The notes: generated by a model not told the origin, from the letters alone. DNA of 64,000 bases from Peribacillus folii (GCF_030271255.1 NZ_JASJOM010000008.1:62001-126000); one strand, 5' to 3'; counted from the stretch's first letter, positions 36,584 to 44,800 are shown. Numbers and translations are program-made.

Positions 36584-38057
36584 CCTATCCTTTCTGCCAG
36601 TTTTATGGCCGCTTTTCACAGGCATCATTCTCATTTTCATGGCAAAAAAAATTAAGCTTCAACGATGGATTTCAGTGTTTTCCTCACTTATTGGAATCGC
36701 GCTATCCAGCTTTCTTGTATTCTCGGTGCATTCCCAAGGAATCTTGACTTTAGGTGTCGGCAGCTGGGAGGCACCTTTCGGGATCGTGATCGTCGCAGAC
36801 ATGCTTGCTTCACTGCTTGTCCTGACGACGAATATCATCGGGCTGGCCATCTTGCTTCATTCGTTCCACTCGATTGGCGCAGAACGTGAAGCAAACTATT
36901 ATTATCCTGTTTTTCAGTTTTTGCTGATTGGCGTGAATGGCTCCTTCCTTACCGGCGATCTTTTTAATCTATTCGTCTTCTTCGAAGTGATGCTGATGGC
37001 TTCTTATGTGCTGCTGGTACTGGGCGGGACGAAAATCCAGCTGAGGGAATCGTTGAAGTATATCATCGTCAACGTGCTCTCCTCGTCCTTTTTCGTCATC
37101 ATGGTCGCGTATCTCTATTCAATACTGGGAACGTTGAATATGGCGCAGATCAGCCAAAGGATTGCAGAGGTGAACCAGCCTGCCATCCTTACGGTAATAG
37201 CCATCGGTTTCTTGATCGTGTTCGGTTTGAAAGGCGCCATTTTCCCGCTCTTTCAATGGCTGCCTGGGTCTTATTATGCTCCGCCGATCCCTGTGATGGC
37301 ATTATTCGGGGCTTTGCTGACCAAGGTCGGCATTTACTCGATTTTCCGTACCTATACCCTGATGTTTTATCATGACCAAGACTTCACCCATGCCATTTTG
37401 GCGTGGCTTGCCATCTTGACCATCCTCATCGGCGCCATTGGGGCACTAGCCTATTGGGATGTAAAGAAAATCATCATTTACAACATCATCATCGCCGTCG
37501 GAGTCATCATTTTCGGCATATCCGTGATGAATGAACAGGGATTAACCGGGTCGATTTTATACATCATCCACGACATGCTGATCAAGGCCGCCCTCTTCCT
37601 GTTGATCGGCATCATGATCAAAATCAGTTGCTCGGATGATTTAAGGAATATGGGCGGCTTAATCAAGCCGTATCCGGCCCTTGCCTGGACCTTTTTCATA
37701 GCTGCCCTCTCCTTGGCGGGAATCCCGCCGTTCAGCGGCTTTGCCGGCAAGCTGCTCATCCTCCAAGGAGCGGCCCAAAAAGGCGACTACCTCGGAATGG
37801 CCGTTGTCTTGCTATCAAGCTTGATCGTTCTGTATTCCGTGATGAAAATCTTCATGTACGGCTTCTGGGGAACACCTAAGGCTGATTACCGCCTGCATGG
37901 TGCTGCGGTTCATAAAATGCTGATCCCGGCGGTGATCCTTGTTGCCATTTCCATCTTATTTGGAGTCGGAACGGAATCGATGTACCCTTTCGTTTCCCAA
38001 GCTGCAGACACATTATTGAATCCTGACATTTATATCAAAGCGGTTTTAAAGGAGTAA
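36576..38057 (+). CDS. mrpD: Mrp antiporter subunit MrpD
   Basis: This 493-aa NuoM/NuoN-like subunit has about 14 membrane segments. Proton-channel lysine/glutamate regions are seen in NLFVFFEVMLMASYVLL, LKGAIFPLFQWLPGSYYAPP and IIHDMLIKAALFLLIG. Together with MrpA it is believed to carry ions across the membrane. Confidence 0.96.
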   Translation: MSNLSFLPVLWPLFTGIILIFMAKKIKLQRWISVFSSLIGIALSSFLVFSVHSQGILTLGVGSWEAPFGIVIVADMLASLLVLTTNIIGLAILLHSFHSIGAEREANYYYPVFQFLLIGVNGSFLTGDLFNLFVFFEVMLMASYVLLVLGGTKIQLRESLKYIIVNVLSSSFFVIMVAYLYSILGTLNMAQISQRIAEVNQPAILTVIAIGFLIVFGLKGAIFPLFQWLPGSYYAPPIPVMALFGALLTKVGIYSIFRTYTLMFYHDQDFTHAILAWLAILTILIGAIGALAYWDVKKIIIYNIIIAVGVIIFGISVMNEQGLTGSILYIIHDMLIKAALFLLIGIMIKISCSDDLRNMGGLIKPYPALAWTFFIAALSLAGIPPFSGFAGKLLILQGAAQKGDYLGMAVVLLSSLIVLYSVMKIFMYGFWGTPKADYRLHGAAVHKMLIPAVILVAISILFGVGTESMYPFVSQAADTLLNPDIYIKAVLKE

Positions 38058-38063
38058 TGCCTG

Positions 38064-38540
38064 ATGTCATTCCAAATTTTACTGAATGTGATCCTTGCTG
38101 TTACCTGGATGTTCTTAAAAAATGAGTTTGATGGGAGCACCTTCATCATCGGGTATGTATTGGGGCTTTGCATCATGTTCGTCTTCCGCCGTTTTTTCAA
38201 GGACCGCTTCTATCTGAATCGGGTGATCGCCGTCTTCCGCTTGCTGCTCCTATTCGCAAGGGAGCTCATCTCTTCCAACATCAGCGTCCTCAAGATCGTA
38301 TTGAAGCCGAAGCTGGATATGAGGCCGGGCATCTTCGCCTTCGAAACCGTGCTGAGGAAGGATTGGGAAATAACGGTCCTCTCGAATTTGATCACCCTGA
38401 CACCCGGGACGCTTGTTGTTGACATATCCGCAGATAATCGGATCCTTTATATCCATGCGATGGATATTGCCGACAAAGCCGATGCCGTACACAGTATAAA
38501 GCATACGTTTGAAAAGGCGATCATGGAGGTGAGCAAATAA
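38064..38540 (+). CDS. mrpE: Mrp antiporter subunit MrpE
   Basis: This 158-aa protein has N-terminal membrane segments and a cytoplasmic C-terminal domain; the stretch TLTPGTLVVDIS is the family hallmark. It ends in an overlap with the mrpF start (TAATG). Confidence 0.95.
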   Translation: MSFQILLNVILAVTWMFLKNEFDGSTFIIGYVLGLCIMFVFRRFFKDRFYLNRVIAVFRLLLLFARELISSNISVLKIVLKPKLDMRPGIFAFETVLRKDWEITVLSNLITLTPGTLVVDISADNRILYIHAMDIADKADAVHSIKHTFEKAIMEVSK

Positions 38541-38824
38541 TGTTCGATTTTGTCCTGAAAATAGCCTTGCTTGGTGCATCCGTTTCCATGATTGGCTTCC
38601 TCTACCGCTTGATCAAAGGACCTTCCGTACCGGATCGGGTCATCGCCCTCGACGCAATGGGAATCAATCTGATCGCAATCGTGGCGCTAGCCTCGATCGT
38701 CATGGACACAGGTGCGTATCTGGAAGCCATTCTGCTGCTCGGAATCCTATCCTTCATCGGCACGGTCGCTTTCGCCAAATTCCTCGAGAAAGGAGAGATC
38801 ATTGAAGATGACCGCAATCGTTGA
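38540..38824 (+). CDS. mrpF: Mrp antiporter subunit MrpF
   Basis: This 94-aa protein has three membrane segments and the conserved RLIKGPSVPDRVIALD motif near residue 23. It overlaps mrpG. Confidence 0.95.
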   Translation: MFDFVLKIALLGASVSMIGFLYRLIKGPSVPDRVIALDAMGINLIAIVALASIVMDTGAYLEAILLLGILSFIGTVAFAKFLEKGEIIEDDRNR

Positions 38825-39146
38825 AATCCTATCCGCCCTCTTTCTTTTAATGGGTGTGTTTCTCTTTTTGGTCTCAGCTTTCGGCATCATCCGCTTGCCT
38901 GATGTTTATACAAGGAATCATGCTGCCTCAAAAAGCTCGACGCTTGGAATCCTGTTCATCCTGATTGGCACCTTGTTATACTTTTTCCATGAACACGGCC
39001 ATGTCGATTTCCGGATCGTGCTCGCCATCCTCTTCATTTTCATGACAAGTCCTGTGGCTGGGCATTTGATCAATCGCTCGGCCTATCATTCAGGTGTCAA
39101 AATGTGGGATCGAAGTGTCCAGGATGACTTGAAAAAGGGCAGGTGA
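38808..39146 (+). CDS. mrpG: Mrp antiporter subunit MrpG
   Basis: This 112-aa protein has three membrane segments and the signature RLPDVYTRNHAASKSSTLG. ATG 38808 is taken as start, but AGGAG at 38791-38795 is better spaced for an in-frame TTG at 38802. It is the last gene of the operon, and a terminator follows. Confidence 0.94.
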   Translation: MTAIVEILSALFLLMGVFLFLVSAFGIIRLPDVYTRNHAASKSSTLGILFILIGTLLYFFHEHGHVDFRIVLAILFIFMTSPVAGHLINRSAYHSGVKMWDRSVQDDLKKGR

Positions 39147-39163
39147 TATTCTTATCGAATGAA

Positions 39164-39197
39164 GAAAGGCTGCCCTGTGCACAGGGGCAGCCTTTCT
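39164..39197 (+). terminator. Terminator of the mrp operon
   Basis: GAAAGGCTGCC pairs with the GGGGCAGCCTTTC arm around a TGTGCACA inner stem. It also lies just past the stop of the convergent MOSC gene. Confidence 0.8.
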
Positions 39198-39221
39198 GGT
39201 TTTCATGATTGAAATGCAGTG

Positions 39222-39941
39222 TCAATCCGTTAAAAACACTGGATCGCCCAACCTGATTTCACCTGTTCGCACGACGGAGGCATAGACGCCAAAATGATTG
39301 TTCCTTTCCTTGACGACCGTTTTTAACAGGGAGGGATCCTTGTGGGAATCCACGGGGTCGACCGTAATGATCATGCAGCGTTCGCAATGCCTTTTGATTT
39401 CCAATTCAACATCATTGCCGATTACAAGCCTTTTTCCGAACCAACGTTCTTCCAGGAAGGGGATCTTGTCCACTAAAGACAGCACCAAATTGTGCCTGAA
39501 TCTCCTCCCATCCGCTTCGTTCCCCCAAAGCTTCGTCAATTCACCAATGGAGGCATCGCTCACAAGCAATATATTCTCTTCTTCAATCGCCCCGAAGGGA
39601 ATGTGCGATGGAGGATATACGACGGCTTCTGCCTCCCGCTTCAGCAAAAGTGCCATTTCCTCCCGAAAGCCTTCCTCTCCCCATGTCAGCAAATTTCCCT
39701 TCGGTGTCTTGACTTTCAATTCAGGATAGGCATTCAAATTTTCCTCACCGGAAAAGAAAGCTTGATAGCGAACCATTTCAGGAACCTGGGTTATCGTGAT
39801 GAATTTCCCCTGCTTGTCCTTAAAGGCATGACTGCGATCTCCATATAACCCATAATCCATCACCTTCGTCTTCTTTACCCGTTCACCAGCAAATGATTTT
39901 ACCGGATGCCGGGTGATTTCCTGTATAGAACCGACAAGCAT
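39222..39941 (-). CDS. MOSC domain protein
   Basis: This 239-aa protein has an N-terminal beta-barrel MOSC_N-like part (SIQEITRHPVKSFAGE) and a C-terminal MOSC domain with the conserved cysteine in KRHCERCMIITVDP, which can bind sulfur or the molybdenum cofactor. Related proteins (YcbX, mARC) reduce N-hydroxylated compounds using Moco. No neighbouring Moco genes are seen. ATG 39941 is set by AAAGGAG; the frame extends upstream without a ribosome binding site. Confidence 0.85.
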   Translation of the reverse strand: MLVGSIQEITRHPVKSFAGERVKKTKVMDYGLYGDRSHAFKDKQGKFITITQVPEMVRYQAFFSGEENLNAYPELKVKTPKGNLLTWGEEGFREEMALLLKREAEAVVYPPSHIPFGAIEEENILLVSDASIGELTKLWGNEADGRRFRHNLVLSLVDKIPFLEERWFGKRLVIGNDVELEIKRHCERCMIITVDPVDSHKDPSLLKTVVKERNNHFGVYASVVRTGEIRLGDPVFLTD

Positions 39942-40021
39942 ATCAAAACTCCTTTGCAACCATTTGTATACCCATTGTATCCGTCGCCCCGTTATCAAAT
40001 CCGGGCAGGTTTACCCTTCCC

Positions 40022-40414
40022 TCACTTCGGCAGGTCAATGATCGCTAACGTACAGCGGGAAATGCAGATAAGCCGATCCTCTTCATCCCGGATCTTCACG
40101 TCCCAAACCATCGTAGTCCTCCCGCGATGGATGATGTTCCCGATCGCAGTAACGACACCAGAGCGCACGCCCCTTACATGATTGGCATTGATTTCAAGTC
40201 CGACCACAGCCTGTTTCGTCCGATCGACAAGCTGCATCCCCCCGGCGCTTGCAACGGATTCCGCAAGTGCAACGGATGCTCCCCCATGCAATAACCCATA
40301 TGGCTGCCTCGTTCGTTCATCCACTGGCATCGTGGCTATGATTTTACCCTCACCGTATTCTTTCATTTCAATTCCGAGCGTGCCTATCAATGAATTTTCC
40401 ATATTGATGTCCAT
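40022..40414 (-). CDS. menI: Hotdog-fold thioesterase MenI (YuxO)
   Basis: This 130-aa PaaI-type hotdog thioesterase probably hydrolyses 1,4-dihydroxy-2-naphthoyl-CoA in menaquinone synthesis. Motifs: LLHGGASVALAESVAS, with the catalytic Glu and His-Gly-Gly, and NANHVRGVRSGVV. B. subtilis YuxO also lies just past mrpG. GGGGGGA precedes the ATG. Confidence 0.88.
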   Translation of the reverse strand: MDINMENSLIGTLGIEMKEYGEGKIIATMPVDERTRQPYGLLHGGASVALAESVASAGGMQLVDRTKQAVVGLEINANHVRGVRSGVVTAIGNIIHRGRTTMVWDVKIRDEEDRLICISRCTLAIIDLPK

Positions 40415-40465
40415 TTCGATCCCCCCACTTTTTTTATAAAATTCGCTTCAGGTAAATCATATCAT

Positions 40466-40509
40466 TTATAGTCCCAAATATGAATGGCCATTCATATTTG
40501 GGACTATAA
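40466..40509. repeat. 44-bp perfect palindrome
   Basis: Two exact 22-base arms (40466-40487 and 40488-40509) meet without a spacer; the left arm begins TTATAGTCCCAAATATGAA. The A run at its right end is on the wrong side for a minus-strand terminator of menI or the HAD gene, so it is not simply a terminator. Confidence 0.85.
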
Positions 40510-40539
40510 AAAAAGATGACTCGAATCGATCAAGTCATC
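40508..40539 (-). terminator. Terminator of the ribA-ribD-FAD-HAD operon
   Basis: GATGACT pairs with AGTCATC. The A run at 40508-40514 forms the minus-strand T tract, 10 bases after the HAD gene stop. Confidence 0.8.
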
Positions 40540-40548
40540 CTCATCCGC

Positions 40549-41112
40549 TCATTTGGTGATCAGTTCCTTCAATTCAAGCCAGCTTGCAAGTCTCGGCATA
40601 TCCAATTCCCTGTTATAGGAATTGTCGATAGCATACACCTTCGTCGGTATATCCAATAAGGTTTCGAGGACGGCCGGTTTATCATCGAAATAATAATCAA
40701 GCTCCATATGATTGATCGTATCGATTTTTTCATGATCCTTCATCCCGCAAAAAAAATGGTCATCCTTAACCGGAAAGCCGTTTTCGATCATCCATTTTTT
40801 CGTCCGTTCACCATGCTCGGGCTTCCTGGCGGTGATGTAGTAAATCTCATGTCCGTCTGCTTCAAGCTCCCGCAGCGTCTCGACTGCACCCTCGAACGCC
40901 GGACAAGTTGTATAATACACTTCCTCGGCAAGACTATTCCACATCTTGCCGCCCGCCTCCTTATCAAGCCCGAATGCTTCATGGATTTCCAATGTTTTTA
41001 AAGCTTTGAATACTTCCAGGTCTATGTTTTTATTAAGCTTTTCATTGTATAGATGGAACGCAAATTCCCTCAAATTGATCAGCGTATCATCAATATCGAA
41101 CCCAAATTTCAT
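40549..41112 (-). CDS. HAD-superfamily phosphatase (5' nucleotidase, NT5C/YqfW type)
   Basis: This 187-aa HAD hydrolase has motif I FDIDDTLI (nucleophile and acid Asp), motif II YITARKPE (Thr) and motif IV YYFDDKP (metal-binding Asp pair). The cap insertion at about residues 20-65 resembles 5'(3')-deoxyribonucleotidases and YqfW/YorS. As the last gene of a four-gene operon starting with GTP cyclohydrolase II and RibD, it could dephosphorylate the ribitylaminopyrimidine phosphate; this is inference. The start at 41112 follows AGGAG, 15 bases after the monooxygenase stop. Confidence 0.85.
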   Translation of the reverse strand: MKFGFDIDDTLINLREFAFHLYNEKLNKNIDLEVFKALKTLEIHEAFGLDKEAGGKMWNSLAEEVYYTTCPAFEGAVETLRELEADGHEIYYITARKPEHGERTKKWMIENGFPVKDDHFFCGMKDHEKIDTINHMELDYYFDDKPAVLETLLDIPTKVYAIDNSYNRELDMPRLASWLELKELITK

Positions 41113-41127
41113 ATCATTCACTCCTAT

Positions 41128-42222
41128 TCAAACATAAGCGGCAAACTGAGAGGCGAAGGATAGCTCCTTATCCACTTGAATCGCCTGCAATCGTTCAATT
41201 TCCGCCTTTCTTTTCGGTTCAGCGATTTTCAGTCCATGGAATTCAGCATCTCCTTGCATGATGCATTCCTGGATAAGGCCGGCCAATAAATCGGCATCCT
41301 TCATCGCGCAATTCAGCCCGAACGCTCCTGTAGGTGTCATCGTGTGGGCCGCGTCGCCCATTAATGCAACTCCATCCTTGGTCCACGTTTCGCAATAGCT
41401 GCTGTGGACGTCCAATAATATGAAATCATTCCATGAACGGATATTTTCCCGCGCACTTTTGATCAATTCAGGAAACGCCAGCAGCAATTTTTCGATGAAT
41501 GGCTCGAATGGCTGCTTCCGCAATCGGGAAAAGGAGCCCTGCTCTATATTCCAGCCAATTTGGATCGAACCTCCTGCCTGGGTGAAGAGGGCGACCTGGG
41601 AATCATCGACCAGGGCCATCTTGATTGAAGGCTGCCATCCCTTTGGCGCAGGGATTTTTGCCCATAATAAATCATAGCCATGATTTTTGATCACGGCTTT
41701 TATCCCCGCTTTTTTGCGGATCGTGGAAAAACGGCCATCCGCCCCGATGATCAATGGACTTTCGACGATCATGTCCAACCCGTCTTTTCTGACCTTGACG
41801 CCCGTAAACCGGCCCCATTCATTCTGGATCAAATCCGTCACCGGGCTATTGAGCATCAATTGGAAGGTGTCCAGCTTTTTCGCTTCATCCAAGATGGCTG
41901 TAAGCAGGTGGTTTTGAGGGACATGTATCCCGACATGCTCAGCAGGCATTTCAGGAAAAATCCGTTTAAATAAGCGGCCGCCATTCCAATACTCGATCTG
42001 GTCCATCCTCAGCAAGCCGCGCTTTTCCACGCTCTCGAACAAGCCATGCTTTTTAAGGATGTCCTCTCCTTCCTCGTTCAGGAACTCCCCCCTGAACTCC
42101 CTTGCCACTCCGGAATGCCTTTCAAGCAGGATGACCGATATGCCCCGTTTGGCCAAAAGGCAGGCCAACAGCGCTCCCCCTGGCCCGCCTCCGACTATGC
42201 ATACATCTGTTTTAACCACCAT
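41128..42222 (-). CDS. FAD-dependent monooxygenase, PHBH family
   Basis: This 364-aa group A flavoprotein monooxygenase has GGGPGGALLACLLAKRG for FAD ADP binding near residue 11, an LIIGADGRFS DG-motif near residue 155, and GDAAHTMTP for FAD ribityl binding near residue 288. It would hydroxylate or oxidise a small aromatic substrate with NAD(P)H and O2. Its place between ribD and the HAD gene suggests a pyrimidine or flavin-like substrate, but that is inference. AGGTGA precedes the ATG. Confidence 0.88.
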   Translation of the reverse strand: MVVKTDVCIVGGGPGGALLACLLAKRGISVILLERHSGVAREFRGEFLNEEGEDILKKHGLFESVEKRGLLRMDQIEYWNGGRLFKRIFPEMPAEHVGIHVPQNHLLTAILDEAKKLDTFQLMLNSPVTDLIQNEWGRFTGVKVRKDGLDMIVESPLIIGADGRFSTIRKKAGIKAVIKNHGYDLLWAKIPAPKGWQPSIKMALVDDSQVALFTQAGGSIQIGWNIEQGSFSRLRKQPFEPFIEKLLLAFPELIKSARENIRSWNDFILLDVHSSYCETWTKDGVALMGDAAHTMTPTGAFGLNCAMKDADLLAGLIQECIMQGDAEFHGLKIAEPKRKAEIERLQAIQVDKELSFASQFAAYV

Positions 42223-42245
42223 GATTCTTCACCTGTTATCTATTA

Positions 42246-43343
42246 TTATTTAGGATAAGCGGTGATGCGGATATCCTCTCCGAACGTGTCCACGCCAGAG
42301 AAGGCAACATCCAGCGCTTCATCCATCGTATCTGCATCCACTCCAGTGAACGGCGTCAGTGAGTTTCGGCCGCCCAATAGTTTAGGAGCTACATAAATCA
42401 AGAACTTATCGATGAGCCCAGCCCTTAGGAAAGAGGCATTGACTTCACTCCCGCCTTCCAGCAAAACATCCGTAATTCCCTTATTATACAGTTTTGCCAT
42501 CAGTGCGCTCAAATCAAGGCCTTCCTCATTTTTTGCGACAAAAATGAGGTCCACCCCTTTTTCACTTAAAAGTGCCATTTTGTCCTTAGGTGCCTGTTCA
42601 TGCGTAACAATTATCGTTTTGGCTTCTGCCGTGGTTTCAACAACATTGGCCGCCAAGGGCACGCGCAATTCACTGTCCAAAATGATCCGGATCGGATTTT
42701 TGCCTCCAGGTTCCGGCAGTCTTGTCGTCAATGATGGATCATCGGCCAGTACAGTCCCGATGCCGACGAGGATGGCATCAACCTCATTACGGAGCACATG
42801 GACGGAATGACGGGATTCTTCACCGGTTATCCATTTCGAATGCCCTGTATGTGTGGCAAGCTTTCCATCGAGCGTCATCGCATATTTCGAGATGACGAAT
42901 GGACGATTCTTCGTCATATTATGGATAAAGCGTTCATTCAGTCTTTGCGCTTCTTTCTCCAATACGCCAACTTCCACTTGGATGCCTGCATCCCTCAGGA
43001 TCGCTATTCCCCGTCCTGCAACCTCAGGGTTAGGATCTTGCGTAGCCACCACGACCCGATGGACGCCCGATTCCTTGACTAAATTTGCACAAGGAGGAGT
43101 CTTTCCATAATGGGAACACGGCTCAAGCGTTACGTATAGGGTGGCACCCTCTGCGTACTCACCAGCCATTTTGAACGCATGGACTTCAGCATGCGGCTCG
43201 CCCGCCTTCCGATGGATTCCGGTTCCGGCAATCACGCCGTCCTTGACGATGACTGCCCCGACCACTGGATTCGGATTGGTCTTTCCTTTGGCACTGGCTG
43301 CTAGATCTAGTGCCAGCTTCATGTAATATTGATCATCATTCAT
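42246..43343 (-). CDS. ribD: RibD-type deaminase/reductase
   Basis: This 365-aa bifunctional enzyme has an N-terminal deaminase (HAEVHA and EPCSHYGKTPPC zinc ligands, about residues 48-88) and a C-terminal reductase of dihydrofolate-reductase fold (KYAMTLDGKLATHTGHSKWITG, LLEGGSEVNASFL). It makes 5-amino-6-ribitylamino-uracil phosphate from the GTP cyclohydrolase II product. Both active sites look intact. It is not in a full ribDEAH operon; it follows a stand-alone ribA by 14 bases. Product identity beyond the canonical reaction is uncertain. Confidence 0.93.
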   Translation of the reverse strand: MNDDQYYMKLALDLAASAKGKTNPNPVVGAVIVKDGVIAGTGIHRKAGEPHAEVHAFKMAGEYAEGATLYVTLEPCSHYGKTPPCANLVKESGVHRVVVATQDPNPEVAGRGIAILRDAGIQVEVGVLEKEAQRLNERFIHNMTKNRPFVISKYAMTLDGKLATHTGHSKWITGEESRHSVHVLRNEVDAILVGIGTVLADDPSLTTRLPEPGGKNPIRIILDSELRVPLAANVVETTAEAKTIIVTHEQAPKDKMALLSEKGVDLIFVAKNEEGLDLSALMAKLYNKGITDVLLEGGSEVNASFLRAGLIDKFLIYVAPKLLGGRNSLTPFTGVDADTMDEALDVAFSGVDTFGEDIRITAYPK

Positions 43344-43357
43344 ACGTTAAGCTCTCC

Positions 43358-44107
43358 TTATACGATAAAAGTTGGCTTTTGCAGGGGAATATGTCCAGAC
43401 TTCTTAACCTTTGTGTCCAAATAAAAGCTATTATCTTCCGTTAGCCCGCCCCAAAGCGGGATATGATTTTTTGCCGCGAGCCCATGCTTCTTCAGGGCAT
43501 CCAGTTTCTTCGGGTTATTCGTAATTAATGTCACCGGATTCGCGCGCAATTCACGTAATACGCGAATTGCCCCTTCGTAGGAACGAGTATCGTCTTCAAA
43601 CCCTAATGCCTGGTTCGCCTCGACCGTGTCATAGCCTTCCTGCTGAAGCAAATAAGCAAGGGACTTGGAGAATAGGCCGATTCCTCTTCCTTCATGGTCA
43701 GCAAGGTAAAAAATGGCGCCGCAGCCATGTTCGGCAATCATCTTCATCGATTGGTGGAGCTGATAGCCGCAATCACATCGTTTACTGCCAAAAATATCAC
43801 CTGTATGGCAGATGCTATGCATCCGGACAAGTGCATTCTCGGACTCTTTAAAATCACCAAATACCAATACGGAGGACTGTTGTCCAAAAGCCAGGTTGGC
43901 ACCGGATAGCGATTCAAGCACCGCTTCCTTGTTATTATCCGCGCCATCCAGCTCAAGCCATGTATACCATTGGAAAACGGCGGAGAAATCCCCTTGCTCC
44001 ACAGGGAGATTGACGGGACCCACCAAGCATATATCTGCTTTTCCAGGGGTTTTCACGATCTTCATTTTATCTATTAAAATGCTTTTTGTTTGTTCGTTTA
44101 TTTTCAC
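43358..44107 (-). CDS. ribA: Stand-alone GTP cyclohydrolase II
   Basis: This 249-aa enzyme has the zinc site CHTGDIFGSKRCDCG (three Cys), EGRGIGLFSKSLAYLLQ, DTVEANQALGFEDDTRSY and LITNNPKK, all hallmarks of GTP cyclohydrolase II, which opens GTP to a diaminopyrimidine with loss of formate and pyrophosphate. Unlike the usual Bacillus RibBA (about 400 aa), it lacks the DHBP synthase domain and has its own roughly 65-residue N-terminal part. GTG start after AGGTGA. First gene of the operon, behind a strong promoter. Confidence 0.93.
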   Translation of the reverse strand: MKINEQTKSILIDKMKIVKTPGKADICLVGPVNLPVEQGDFSAVFQWYTWLELDGADNNKEAVLESLSGANLAFGQQSSVLVFGDFKESENALVRMHSICHTGDIFGSKRCDCGYQLHQSMKMIAEHGCGAIFYLADHEGRGIGLFSKSLAYLLQQEGYDTVEANQALGFEDDTRSYEGAIRVLRELRANPVTLITNNPKKLDALKKHGLAAKNHIPLWGGLTEDNSFYLDTKVKKSGHIPLQKPTFIV

Positions 44108-44140
44108 GATAACATCACCTATTTTTTAATTTATAGTGTG

Positions 44141-44168
44141 TATACTCCTTACTTTAGGTAAGTAAGTA
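44141..44168. promoter_or_regulatory. Operator-like inverted repeat over the ribA transcription start
   Basis: TACT half-sites (44143-, 44150-) are mirrored by AGTA half-sites (44160-, 44164-), with the core CTTAC-5 bases-GTAAG at 44148-44162. This arrangement covers the predicted start of transcription and part of the -10 box and resembles operators of HxlR/MarR-type repressors. Confidence 0.55.
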
Positions 44169-44193
44169 TATTACTATCCACTATACCTGTCAA
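44165..44193 (-). promoter_or_regulatory. Near-consensus sigma-A promoter of the ribA operon
   Basis: On the minus strand TTGACA (44193-44188), a 17-base spacer, and TATACT (44170-44165). This is the strongest vegetative promoter I can read in the window. The leader from about 44158 to the GTG at 44107 is only about 50 bases. Confidence 0.85.
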
Positions 44194-44352
44194 TGAAGCA
44201 GTTTACAAATAATAGTGTGTCTTTTAATTAAATTTTCAAGAAGGTTTCCTGGAAAAAGTGAGCGGCTATCATATCGCATGACCCTCTTACATAGTTTAAC
44301 GTATAAAGAAAACCGGTCTACTGACATACTTCGAGGAAAGGCAGGAATCTTT

Positions 44353-44745
44353 TTGGAAGATCACCCTTATTTCCCCTTCAAGAATTTATATCCGCCTCCG
44401 GCCAAGTCCTGCAATATGAATCATGAGCTGGCAGGGAGCATGCGCCCCTTTTCTGCGACCAATCCCGATTTGTTGGTTAAGTCGGCAAAGGCCTCGCAGT
44501 CCTTATTGATTGATGTCCAAAAAGTCATGAATACCCTAGCGTCTTCCAAGCCCTTCGCGAACGGGTTGATGAATGCTGCGCAATCATCGGAAAAGAACCT
44601 CGTGACGGAAATGATCCGGAAGATCGGCCTTAAAAACCAGCCTGATATCATGTATAACCCCGATGGGATCCGCTTTGATTTCCATCCGATTACAGGGGAT
44701 GATAATTGCCATATCATCATCAGCCTGAAATGGAGAGATATATGA
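44353..44745 (+). CDS. Hypothetical protein, 130 aa
   Basis: Product unrecognised. A TTG at 44353 with AGGCAGGA upstream starts a reading that contains a proline/aromatic N-terminus (EDHPYFPFKNLYPPP), a helical middle (LVKSAKASQSLLIDVQKVMNTL) and a beta-like end (HIIISLKWRDI). No signal peptide or membrane helix. It is divergent from the ribA operon and could be a neighbour of functional interest, but nothing in its sequence shows a DNA-binding motif. Upstream codons are in frame to 44215 but lack a ribosome binding site. Confidence 0.6.
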   Translation: MEDHPYFPFKNLYPPPAKSCNMNHELAGSMRPFSATNPDLLVKSAKASQSLLIDVQKVMNTLASSKPFANGLMNAAQSSEKNLVTEMIRKIGLKNQPDIMYNPDGIRFDFHPITGDDNCHIIISLKWRDI

Positions 44746-44762
44746 AGGCTGTATTTATTTTC

Positions 44763-44798
44763 AAAAAAACCGAAGCCCACTTCCGGCTTCGGTTTTTT
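44763..44798. terminator. Bidirectional terminator before pepA
   Basis: AAAAACCGAAGCC pairs with GGCTTCGGTTTTT around a 7-base loop between convergent genes. Confidence 0.9.
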
Positions 44799-44800
44799 GT

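Noticed and set aside
44108-44350. FMN riboswitch in front of ribA
   Set aside because: The leader from the predicted start point is only about 50 bases, and none of the conserved RFN segments is visible.
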